From NCBI GenBank assembly GCA_013397845.1, contig VZTG01001572.1, positions 445,855 through 509,854 on the forward strand: DNA of 64,000 bases. Direction: 5' to 3'. The notes under the pieces are model-generated. The model had not been told where the DNA came from. It did no database searches and saw only the letters and a list, made by a program, of their open reading frames with translations. A program made the translations under genes and the position numbers. Numbering within the stretch: position 1 is the stretch's first letter; the number at the start of each line of letters is the position of its first letter. Positions 36,908-47,679 of this stretch are shown piece after piece. The DNA comes from Melanocharis versteri. Lineage: Eukaryota > Chordata > Aves > Passeriformes > Melanocharitidae.

Positions 36908-39900
36908 AGAGAAACATGAAAGTAGTGCCGCATTAGTATTAAAGCTGGTTCCCTTATCAAATCAGGCGGCGAGTCTCAGTGACAATTTTTCTTCTCTCCT
37001 ATCTTAAAATAAGAGAGTTCTCTTCCTTGAAACCACCATTGAATCATGTGCAGACAGACCTCTGCTCCCTTCTAGGCCTTCGTTTGCATTTCAAGTTTGT
37101 TCTGCAGAACAAAATAAAAGTTTAAGTTTTATAGGCAAACATGAATGTAGAGAATAGCAGAATTGTGTACTTGGGGGATTTAACAGACTGTAGATCCCAT
37201 TTACAATACATTGAGTTTTCAAGGCCGTAGAAGGCTGTGCATTTCCCCATTACTATAAGACTTCTGCCAGTTTTAGTGTAATAAGTGCAAACTCAAACTT
37301 TCAGGTTACTTACAATATAAATGTCCCCTGCCAGAGATATTCTGCATGTGGGAAGGTGAAAATGAGTTGTGAAAACAGAGAGTAGAAAATGTAGATGACA
37401 ACAGAATGTGAGTGAGAGAGGTGACACAAAAAATATTAGAAAAATGCAGATCCACATTTAAGATTTCTGTATACTCTAGACTACTAAAATGAAGTTGGTA
37501 TAGTCTATACCTTAGATTAAGGTATTTTAATGTTTCCAAATGTAGCAAGGGGAGATGAGTTACCTGAAGGAGAACAATCAAAAAGCCACATGTCCACACA
37601 GGGCAGGAGCCCCCACATTTTCCATACAGCTCACATTTTGTCTCCAGTGTCTAAGTGCTGAGTCCCACGGCCACAGAGGAAAATGAAGTCTTTTAGATTT
37701 TTCATTGTTCCTACTGCCACATAATGTAGCCCACTGTGGGTACCATAGCATGAGCAGTCACTGCCCTGAGACCACCTCTTGTCCTTGTGGAGTTCAGCTG
37801 TAGGGTGAAGAGCAGCACTGGTATCATACAGGCACCTCTGTCTGGCAGCCAGGTTGAATCTGCTCCTGTAAATGTCACAGAAAGGGTTGGAAATTGCAGT
37901 AGAGATGATGATACTCTTCTCAAAGAAAATAAAGCAACTGGAGGATATCTGAGTGGAGACAATTTCATGGTGTAGTACTACAAGCTCACACTCCCAACAG
38001 TGCGGATCAGGTTGAAGCTGCAGTATTCAGGATAGCTTCACAATCTCATGCGGAACAACTAAGTCAGTGTGGTGTGGGTCAGGGATTAGCAGGTGTGCCA
38101 ATTAGTTTGGTGCTGATTCTGTTTTGCTTCTCCCAGATGAAACATGGATCCCTTCATAGTGCTGTGCTACACTGAAGGAATTTTCATCTTAGAGCAATAT
38201 TAGTTCAGGCCACTTTGCCCTGGCTGGATGTCATGATGTAACCATGTCTTAGGTCTTATTAAAGAGGGGTTATACACTTGGGAAAGAAAAACCATCACAC
38301 ATGCTTTAGAGCATCATTTATCCTGCTCAGGTTCTGGTTCTTACCCATTACTCAAGGCATTTCCAGTGAATCTTTGGAATCAAAAATTTAAGTTAAAACA
38401 AAACAAACCCCAGACATTTAAAATAATGCAGAAATGCAGAGGGGATAATTGGGATCTATGTAAAAGAAGATGCCAAACAAAGATAAAGAGACAAAAAGTC
38501 AAACTGATGACAGCCTTGCTCACAAGAAGTGGTGTGTGTGGCTCAGTCCTGAGCACAGGAATGCAGCAGCTGCGGATGCAAGAGCTACAGCCCTGTGCTT
38601 CCCATGGCTTTGGCCCCATCCGCTGGCATTAAATAGCTGCCTGCTGCTGCTGCAGATTGATTTGTCTCTGATGAGGGTTAGGACTGCTGTCAAGAAGAAG
38701 TGGGGCTTAGACATTTCCATTTTTTAAAAGGTTAATCTTAATTATTTTTATGCTTTTTAGCATATTGTGACACACACAAACTTTGGAGGAGCAAAGGAGC
38801 CCATTGTACAACCATCATCCATCATCATCTTATTTTTAGAAAGCCTGATTTCCTCTAAGGTCACTCTACACTTATATACACATACCTATGGAAATAAATG
38901 TACATATGCTTATGTAGGGATATGTAGACACACACAGACATGTTTACATATGTGCATTTTTTGACCTTAGTTTGGTTAATGGAGGATTTCCATGATCTTT
39001 ACAAAGGGAGGTCAAGGACTTAGAACCTATCTAATCTATGTGTTCATTGATGTTAACCTTCCTTTTAAAAGTGAAATTCTGTGTGTTCTATGTATGCCCA
39101 GGTTTTGGCACATCTGAAGTATTTATGTCCATAAAGCCACATTCAAATTTAGACATGTATTGTGTAAAATATCCTCATACAAACAAAAAAAAAAGTGCTC
39201 AAGGAGTAGCTAAGATACTTCAATATTTGGGGCATGACATGTATGAAAAAAAAGTCTGTTTTTTATTTTTGTGGGAAGTCCATTCCTGGCAATTTTTGCC
39301 AGCCTGGGAACTTTGTGCTATGTACAATCCTACCATTTTTTTCACATTTGTGGAAAACATGTCATTGCAAAGGCTTCTTTGCTCAGAATCGGGCCAAATT
39401 TATCTTAAAACTTTTTTTTTTTCAATGAAATCAGAGTATTTTTGCTGCAAGAGACTAATTTAAACAATAATGATACTTTTTCAACTAAGTGATTAAAAAA
39501 TATCATCTTCATTTAAAAAGGTTGTGTTGGTGAATTTCTTAATAGTGCAAACCCCTTCTTTTCAATATGTTCAATTCTGTTTCAAAAATTTGTCTCTCCC
39601 TTGAGCTTACTCATGAATCATTGAAAGATCACATTATTCTAAGAATAATTAATTTAAAACAATATGCAAACAATTTAAGATGTAGAATAGTTTATATAGA
39701 TTAGCATCAGTGTTTAACTATTTGAAGTGCTTCTCAGAAAATTTTAGTTTTACATCACCAGTGCTGGGACAGCAGGTGGTTCTTGCAGGGAATCACTAGG
39801 TGGTGCTGTTGTACACGGCTGCCATGTTATTTTTGTGTGTTTGAGCAAATGGTCAGTCTTGGGAAGAAATGCAAAACACACTATACCTCGTTAGAGGGAA

Positions 39901-40504
39901 TGACAGGGGTGCAAGAGCCGTTTGCTTTATGCTGCTCCAATATCCTAAAGTTTTCAGACAAAGTTGCTTTCAGCCAGCCATGCTTTGCTGTCATACAAAG
40001 AATTCTGAGAGTAGGGATGTACAGTAGCTATGCTCAATTCAGCCACTATTCACTCAGTGTTTGTGCATGTATGGAAGTAAATATGTAAACTCTAATATTC
40101 CCAGATCGTCCTTGATTTTTTACTTCTTATTGACTAGGAAGCTGACCTGTAAAGCCCTAAGACACTATGACTCAGAAAAGAGAAACATCAGTATCTCAGT
40201 GAGACATTGGTGGCCTTAAATTGAATGCTGTATTGTAAACATACTCACACTGAGTGAACATAGACAATACACATTAACAAGGCATGTATGTCTTTTCTCT
40301 AAATGGATATCAAATTTAGCACATAGGACATGGCAGGCATGTCCAGCTGCCTTTCTTTTTCCCAGAAGAGATGCTGGGGAGAGAGCTGGAGCCCTGGTTC
40401 TGGTTCAGGCACTGGCTTGTGCAGTTGCAGGACCCACAGGTAGAAGAAGATTGCAAAAAAGACTCAGGGCTGAATGGTTGGACTGATTGAGTGTAGTGGT
40501 GATT
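36908..40504. other. Unique AT-rich sequence, no gene seen
   Basis: The plus-strand frame 39038-39463 (141 codons) is cysteine-, phenylalanine- and lysine-rich from AT-rich DNA, with homopolymer runs (A10 near 39185, A8 near 39245, T11 near 39412). It has no recognisable domain. An irregular CA/TA-rich stretch lies at 38860-38960. No gene was found. Confidence 0.5.
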
Positions 40505-40604
40505 ATGAACATGGTTAGTGGAGGTCTTGGCAGTGTTAGGTTTATGGCTGGACTCGATGAACCTAAAGTTTTTTTCCAACATAAACGATTCTATGATTCT
40601 ATGA
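40505..40604 (+). mobile_element. CR1 LINE, extreme 3' end
   Basis: CTTGGCAGTGTTAGGTTTATG, then GGACTCGATGAACCTAAAG, then TTTTCCAAC and the terminal GATTCTATGATTCTATGA is the standard avian CR1 3' end with its octamer repeat. Only the last 100 bases were inserted, in sense orientation. The near-intact tail suggests a relatively young copy. It accounts for part of a 148-codon minus-strand open frame that overlaps it. Confidence 0.93.
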
Positions 40605-40891
40605 AAATTTGATCCTAGTTCAGTCTTCCTGAAACTGAATATTTGTTTGCTCTGCAATGCCCTTGTAAAATGTATATAACATTTACATAAAAATGGATTA
40701 TTTAGAATGGGAATTAACAGCAGGTCTGACAGCTTGTCTGATTCCGACATTGAGCTTAACACAGTTCGTTTTTACTCATGAGAAACTTAGTAGAAGGAAT
40801 CCAAACAAGAGGGAGAGAAAACAGCAACAAGCTGCACCTGATGTTTTTCTGAATTCCTGAATGCTTATGCTATAGATGACCAATGGTGGTA
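40605..40891. other. Unique sequence between two retroelements
   Basis: No coding or repeat signal was recognised. It separates the CR1 tail from the LTR. Confidence 0.5.
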
Positions 40892-41069
40892 TGTTGTGGA
40901 TTAATTAATAGCCAATAGATGTATTGTAGTAGTTAAAGACCCAATGAACGCGCAGCCTGATTGATAAACATACAAAAGTGTATGAATAACCCTGGCTCTT
41001 AGAATAAACGGTTTTTTCTACCCAAACTGTGAGTAAGTCCTTCATGTCGCGTCTGCCTCAACAGCGACA
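40892..41069 (+). mobile_element. Solo LTR of an avian endogenous retrovirus (short, ERVK-like)
   Basis: It begins TGTTGTGGATTAATTAATAG and ends CTCAACAGCGACA, giving the TGT...ACA ends of a retroviral LTR. AATAAA lies at 41003-41008, just before the R/U5-like part (ACGGTTTTTTCTACC...CATGTCGCGTCTGCCTCAAC), a layout I associate with avian ERVK-type LTRs. It is about 180 bp. No internal viral sequence and no second LTR are present, so it is a solo LTR from recombination. No clear target-site duplication is visible (GTGGTA on the left, ATTTAC on the right), so the exact ends may be off by a few bases. The family is named by resemblance only. Confidence 0.65.
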
Positions 41070-41504
41070 ATTTACTGTAGTGCTTGGTTACCTGTTTGGC
41101 CCAAATGAATAAAGTTCATATTGTGGGCTTGTCAAAGACCATGTTGGACAAGTTTAGTATGATAGCTTATGATAGTATTATTGGTTGTAATCCTATCTGT
41201 GGGACATGGAAGAATTTTAACTTTGTGAGTAGAAGGTCTGAAAAGCAAGAAAATACAATTTTTAAGATATTTACTTAACTTTAATTCACTTGTTTTCCAT
41301 ATATTAATTAAGGCAGTTGACTAGAAACCAATCACCCATCTCTTAGAAAGCTGCATATTTTCAAACAGAAGTTTTGGATCTGGTGTTCAAAGATACTCCA
41401 ATTTCAGAATATTGTAGAAAATGTGTTTACATTTTCATTGAAAATCATTGAAACATGATTCTTTATCAGGAAATGGTTTTTCCAAATGGATACGGTATAA
41501 TGGT
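41070..41504. other. Unique AT-rich sequence
   Basis: It lies between the LTR and the next CR1. Nothing coding or repetitive was recognised. Confidence 0.5.
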
Positions 41505-41789
41505 ATGATAGAAAAGCTCAAGAAGTGGGTTCACGAGAATGTAATGAAGTTTAACAAGTCCAAGTGCAAGGTACTGCACCTGGTTAGGGGCTATCCTAGA
41601 CATGAGTCCAGATTGGGAGGAGTTGCCCAGAGATATTGTGGCTGCCCTGTCCCTGCAAGAGTTCATGACCAGGTTGGATGGGGCCCTGAGCAAGTTGGTC
41701 TAGTGAAAGGTGTCCCTGCCTATGGAAGTGGGGCTGGAATTAGAAGATTTTTCCAACCCAGGCATTAATCTGGTTCTATGATTCTATGA
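41505..41789 (+). mobile_element. CR1 LINE with internal deletion, sense strand
   Basis: The left part (41508 onward) encodes KLKKWVHENVMKFNKSKCK then VLHLVRG, the late ORF2 motif of CR1 (usually ...RWAHVNLMKFNKAKCKVLHLGRGNP). After about 41620 the sequence jumps to the 3'-UTR phrase GGAGTTGCCCAGAGATATTG and runs to the octamer end TTCTATGATTCTATGA at 41789. Most of the segment that normally lies between (the rest of ORF2 and the early UTR) is missing, so the copy carries an internal deletion of several hundred bases. It is defective. Confidence 0.93.
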
Positions 41790-42384
41790 CCCTGTTTAAT
41801 TACAGAGTGTTTGCATCTTCTACTTGAAAAATATTGCTGTTTATTTATACAAGAATGTAACTTTTAAAAATTGTACTTTGCTTCAGCATCACTTTTATTT
41901 AGTGGATCAGATAGGTTATGCACTTGCTTGAAGCATGTTTGTTAAAGAGCATTCTCTAAACAACCTAATCTTAAAAGTGGGCATGGACAAAGAGCCAAGG
42001 AGTTGCCACAAAGATTAACAATTTTCTGGCTCAAGAGGTGCGAAGTCATGCGATTTTACTCTGTGATTACAGTTCTGCACAGAGTTCTTTTCTGTCTAAG
42101 CAAGCACTGTTTAAACCTACAGTTTACTCTTGTCCACTTTTATACAGGCCATTCTTGGCCTTTCTTATATATAGGAAGCTTAACAGAGGATGCTGCTACA
42201 GGTTTACAGGAATGCTGACTGCTTACAGACACAACGAATTGTTGCTGCATTTGAATACACAAAGATCTCTAAAACATTTATCATTCTGAGATATCTGGTT
42301 CTATAAGTCTTAAATGAGATTATTCAGCTGACAAACTCTCCTAAATAGAAAATTTTAGCTTTGATATCTCATTAATTCCTAAGT
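41790..42384. other. Unique sequence, no gene seen
   Basis: Short open frames only, with no recognised repeat. Confidence 0.55.
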
Positions 42385-42432
42385 TATATATTATTAGTAT
42401 TATTATTGTTATTTTTTTCTTTTTTTTTTTAA
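42385..42432. repeat. Imperfect (ATT)n plus T-run
   Basis: ATATTATTAGTATTATTATTG grades into a T-rich run ending in eleven T. It is short and impure. Confidence 0.8.
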
Positions 42433-45400
42433 TACCCTAGTGGTGTCAGGCAGGTATATTCACTCATGTTTGAGAATAATTCAGTTAGTCTGGTGACAGG
42501 CTAGCCATAGTGCTGAGAAGGAATCCTACATCCAGCACATAACTTCATGCCATCACATACTGAGTGAAGAAGGCAAGGAGAATGAGAACAAGGAGTCAAG
42601 GTCCCATGCAAAAATAGAAGGTGGTGCAGTTATTCAATCTTGTACTGCATCATGATGTACATTCCCAAAGGGAGGATGAATTAAGTTTCCATGAACAATG
42701 CCAATTCTGCCATTTGCTATTTTTTGAGTTGTAGGTTGTGTCTTTTGTAGGTTGTATTTGAATATATACATTAAGGAAATTTAATTCTGAGACTACATTA
42801 CAGTGTAAGTGTGTGTTCAGCCAGATGTGCGTCCATCTATATTACATAATGTAATGTAGATTCAGAATTACACGGAAAGTCTAAACAAAAAACATCCCAA
42901 GAACAGTACTGGTTTAATTCTTTTATTTAAAATTTAATTTCCTAACAAATGTTTTCTGATCAAAGAAGGTTTCTAAGAGAAAGAAGTGTCAGCCCCTCTA
43001 AAAAAAAAAAAATTAAAATAAATCGTTGTGCTAAGGAAGGAAAAGCCCATCCCCCTTTCTTTGGACTGAAGAGCAAAAAAATCTCAGCTGTTAGAGATCC
43101 TGAGATTTCCAGCTTATTGAAGCAAAGGAAAAAGGTTTCAGACATGACTCCCGTCCCAACACACCTTATTAATTTTTTTTGCAGATGCTTGTAATGGAGA
43201 GGAAAAATGAAGAGAGGAAAGATGTAGTTATCTAGCTCAGAGAAATGTGGTTAGCTGGTTCCAGATTTTCCTCATTTCTGCCCTTTCACTCTGATAACCC
43301 TTGCACATTGATTTGTATTTCACACAGACCTTGTAGACCTACAATAATGATTTGTACATTGTGCAGCAGACTGATTTTTTTTGTGTGAGATGCCTTTTTT
43401 TGTCCTGCACAACGTGAACAATGTTCAAACAAATGTGTGCCTTAAAGTTTTCAAGTCACACTATGAGTGGTAACGATGTGGACAGGGACTAGCAACTTGA
43501 ATAAATGCTTAAAATTTCTTGCCTGTCATTGCTATTCTTATTTGTGACCACATTTCCAGAGGTTGGCATTTTTTGTCAAAATATTAAGGACTACATTGTG
43601 TTATCAGGAGTAACTTTATCTGTTACTGGGGTAGGCTTAGGAGGCACTACTATTTAGAGAGACAGTTGTGAGGTGTTGCGTCTGTGCCCCTTCTAGTAGC
43701 AGTAATTGATCACTGGCCTTTATATAAATGGGTAACTGTACGCATATGCTTAACTATTCTGGCATGCAAGTGAAAAATGGATGCACTGCTTGTCTGTATG
43801 CTCCACAAAGGGGATATGAAGCGTAGTCATGTTACAAAACACTCTGCATCTGGAGTTAAGGCAATAGTTGCTCACAAAGGGGTGCAAGTCACACAATAGG
43901 CTACTTTCAGTAATTACTCTTGAGTTATTTAGGCCCCGAGTGCATATAAAATGAATTAAAAGAAATAAATTTGAGTTGAAGGTATTATATGCCTCTCCTC
44001 TTAATTTCTGTGGAAACCTTTAAAAAATCCCAGCACCCTGCTGTTCTGGAGAAACAAACCTAACAGCACCGAGCTAATATACATGAACCAGAAAGAAAGA
44101 TTGGCTGGTTTCAGTTCAGTCACAGGCTGAAAGCTCTGCAAAAAAGTGGATGAAAATAGATGCCAAAAGAACATAACTGAGAACTATGGAAGATTCCAGA
44201 ATGCTTTCTTGTTGTGGCTTTAATAGGTAGGACTGTTCTCTATTTTTTTAGGAAATATTAATTTTTATATTTCTCTAAAAAGTACAAAATCCAAAGACTT
44301 ATGTCTAGAATTTTTTGTCTACTGCCTTGCTTCTTACATCACATAATCTGTTTTGAGCCCATGCTTTTCATTTAGATTATGAACCTTTTAAAACAAGGTC
44401 TTTGATTTTTAATCATTAGTAAAATGCTCAGTGCCCTGTAGATAATACACATTTAGGAAAAGGTTTTGTAAACAGTATTTACTTACTGGAGTAAGTGTCA
44501 CACTGATGTAAAAATATGCTTCTGGATGAGTGGTTATAAAATTACAGCGAGAGTTTCATCCCATGTTTCACTTTATGTCTGAACCACACGTATCTAACAC
44601 CATCACTGCAAAGGCAACACATGAAAGTGCTGCCTGACTGGTGAAAGTGAACAGGCACAATCCCAGAAGTGTGGCTTTGCTGTGTGTCTGTGTGCATGCA
44701 ACTCAGTGTGCAAGCCTGCTCCCCACGAGATTTTGGACATCACACTTGAGACTTACTCAATCAGAGCAGATTCCTTAGGGACTGGAAATCAAGTTAATTT
44801 TTTTTCCTTTCCCATAATTTAGTGCCAGTGGTGAAGATGCAGAGGCGCATATGCCAGCAGGTATAGCTCTTTTCTAGGATCCCACAAAAATGGTCTCAGG
44901 GATGGTTAGAGAAAGGAGGCCTTGTTATTCCCCACAGATCATGTCTTTACACTGAAGCAAACTTTGTCTTGTCCCATCTGTATTTCTGGCTATGTGTCTC
45001 TGCTTCTTCTGTGTAGCCTGTTCCTGTCAGAAAACCATGTTTACCTCTGAGATGTATATTTTAATTTTAAAAGCTATTTTCCTCATGAAGCTGTATTAAG
45101 TGACCAGAAATGGATGAAACTTGTAATTCTTATGAATGCCTTTTCAGGTGAATATCTCATGTTATCATTTTTTCCTTTGCCCTTTCTCTGCATTTCTTCT
45201 GTCTTTTTCTATTCATTAATTATATTTGTCCTGTACAGTCAAACACACGATTACACAGATTTTCTAGGGATGAATTTTAACTTTAGTCAACTGTGCAGCG
45301 AGCACTGTATTTTTATATATGCAATATAAAATTGCATTTCGATAAAAATCCTATGGCATTTGGTTTCACTAGGGCCATAATTTGGTATGAATACGAACTT

Positions 45401-47664
45401 TTTTGAATGCTCGTATGTATGGTGGAGTGAGAACTCAGGCTGGCTGTTACATGCTGCCATTTGCTGCGGTTCTGATGTTGGAAATGCTGGCTTGCTCTCT
45501 GGCCAGCTGCAGTGGGAGGGGAGGGTCCTTTTCTCTCTTGCATTTTTCATTTCTCTCGCAGAGATTCTTACCTGAAGGAAAATTCTTTACTTGGGCTGCT
45601 ATGGTGGTTTGCCTATTTGTGAAGAGGAGTAAGAAAACTCCTTTTGTTTCTTCCAGGCCGGTTAAAGATTTTTCTGAGGAATGCTGACAACAATTGTGTT
45701 ACTCTGGACTTTTGTAAATGTTACTTAGTGCTCCTGTGAAGTACTCCATTCTCTTTCTATGTAAGTGGTACGTTCTGGTATGTAAGTGATTATGTTTTTG
45801 GATAGCAGTTACGTGCCCACATTTAGTTCTCCAAAAAGACCGCCCAATATGAAAGTTTATAAAAATTATCACTTTATTTTATCCAGTCAAGTGTACCTTG
45901 CAGGGCAATCATTAGATGTACAGTCCATGTAAATCAACTAATCTTTAGCCTGTGCTGGTTTTGGAGAGGGTCAGCATTGGCTTTTCTGATCTGTATTCCC
46001 TTGGGGCCCTGGAGATCAGCGTTCAGAGACACCTGTGTGGGTCTGCATGGAGATGGATGAGGTCCAGGTCTGGAAAGGCTTACATATTTAGATTTAATAC
46101 TACCTTTTCCACAGCTGATAGCAGAAGTGATTTAGATAAATAGAAGGCTCTGACACCTGTGGAGCTGGGGAGCCCCGTGAGGCTCTGAAATAGCAGGTTT
46201 TCTAAGTGAAGCTCCAGAATTCAGAAGTGGGAAACACTGCTTTCCATGATGTAATGCATAACAACTGCAAGTCATTATCCATTTACAATGTTTCTCTGTA
46301 CAGTATTGTGATTTCACAGTATATGCTAGAAAGCTAGGGTTAGGAAAATAATAACACTGAAATAATTTTGATTTGATCAGGACAAATCTAAAGGCGAATC
46401 TTATGATTATAGAAAAGGAGTTTCAAAGCTTATAGTTAATAGTTTTATTTGAATTAGAATCCCCTATGATTTTGTGCAAGGGTGTTTATATACATTAAAT
46501 ATGATTGATGGCTGATGTTCAACAGATTATAAAAGGAGAATGGACTAGTTTCTGTGAGCTCTTTTAAATATAAATACAGAATTTAGCACTAGAGAATGGA
46601 TGGATTTCCACACTGCGGCCACGGTGCTTTTGATTCCTGCTTATCCAGGCACTTCATGCTGTTGGTAAGACCCTTGCCTTAAAACTTCCATGGCAAAACT
46701 TAAAACTTCCAAGTCTCTCACTGTTTTTTCAAACACAAAAACGGCATATTCCAGGTCTGGCCTGTGACTAAGGATGTCTTTGTTTCCCAGAACAAACTGA
46801 AAAAGCAATCCCCTATGAGTAATTATACATGAAACCTCTGTTTCCTAGTGAATTAGCAGCTTCAGCATACAAATAGTTACCAGATCTCAGTTATCTGTGC
46901 TGTTAAATCGTTAGGCTGGTCACAGGCATGGATTTTGCCTGAGCAAACTGGCATTCGTTCAGATAATTTCCAGATAGGAATGCAGAGTTGACTTTACCCA
47001 GAAAGCATTTTAGATGCAACCAACTTGCTTTGGAGGGTAAGAGAGCCAAATATGGACACAGACCATTCCAAGTTTGTCATCCTCAGTGCTCAAGGGTCCC
47101 AAGCATGTTTGATTTTGCAGAGATGTCAGTTGAGCTAACAAGAAGAACTTGTCTCCTGCGTTGAAGCTGAACTTGGATGTCTTTATGCAGCTTGATACGC
47201 CTGAGAGATCACATCTCCTGATATGCAACTTATGCTATGGCTTTAACTTCAAAGAAAAGCATGACTAACAGCTTCACTGCACACAGAGTGGGAATTAGAG
47301 GTGTCTGAAGTAACATTGACCCTAAATGATAAATCTACCTTAGTTAGTATCCCAAATTGTGAGGCTATCTAGTGGTGTTTATACTGGACTAAACTCAGAA
47401 GTCCTTTTATCGGGGGCAGTTCCAGGCTTTTTTTTTTAACCTGGTATCATCTTAGATATATCTATACTCATGTTTTAACCATTCCTCATGTCTCTTGTCA
47501 AAAGACTGCTTCTGCATTGTTTCTGATCAAGGAGTTACTGGCACACACTGGTTCAACAGGGAGATGTCTCTTACTTTCTAGAGTGCAATTGCAAGAGACT
47601 TTCATGCCTGTTATGTGAAAGACACCATACACAAGAAATCATGGTAGTATTCCTCCTGCTGTGA
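42433..47664. other. Unique AT-rich sequence, no gene seen
   Basis: Nothing coding was seen. At 45147/45148 CCTTTTCAG joins GTGAAT directly. A 21-bp-step duplication of TTAAAACTTCCA sits at about 46680-46712. Weak echoes of the ancient inverted-repeat element occur near 43610 (CAGGAGTAACTTTATCTG) and 44485 (CTGGAGTAAGTGTCACACTG). 45410-45560 is GC-richer with overlapping open frames and no recognised protein. Confidence 0.5.
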
Positions 47665-47679
47665 TTTTTTTTTTTTTTT
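47665..47679. repeat. T15 homopolymer
   Basis: An uninterrupted run of fifteen T with no associated repeat body. Confidence 0.9.

Noticed and set aside
39038..39463. 141-codon plus-strand open frame
   Set aside because: Encoded by AT-rich DNA with homopolymer runs; no domain, no splice context, and the residue composition follows base composition.
40316..40762. 148-codon minus-strand open frame
   Set aside because: Part of it is the antisense of the CR1 3' end at 40505-40604; the remainder has no recognisable domain.
41448..41768. 106-codon plus-strand open frame as a possible gene
   Set aside because: It is the CR1 ORF2 C-terminus fused by deletion to CR1 3'-UTR.
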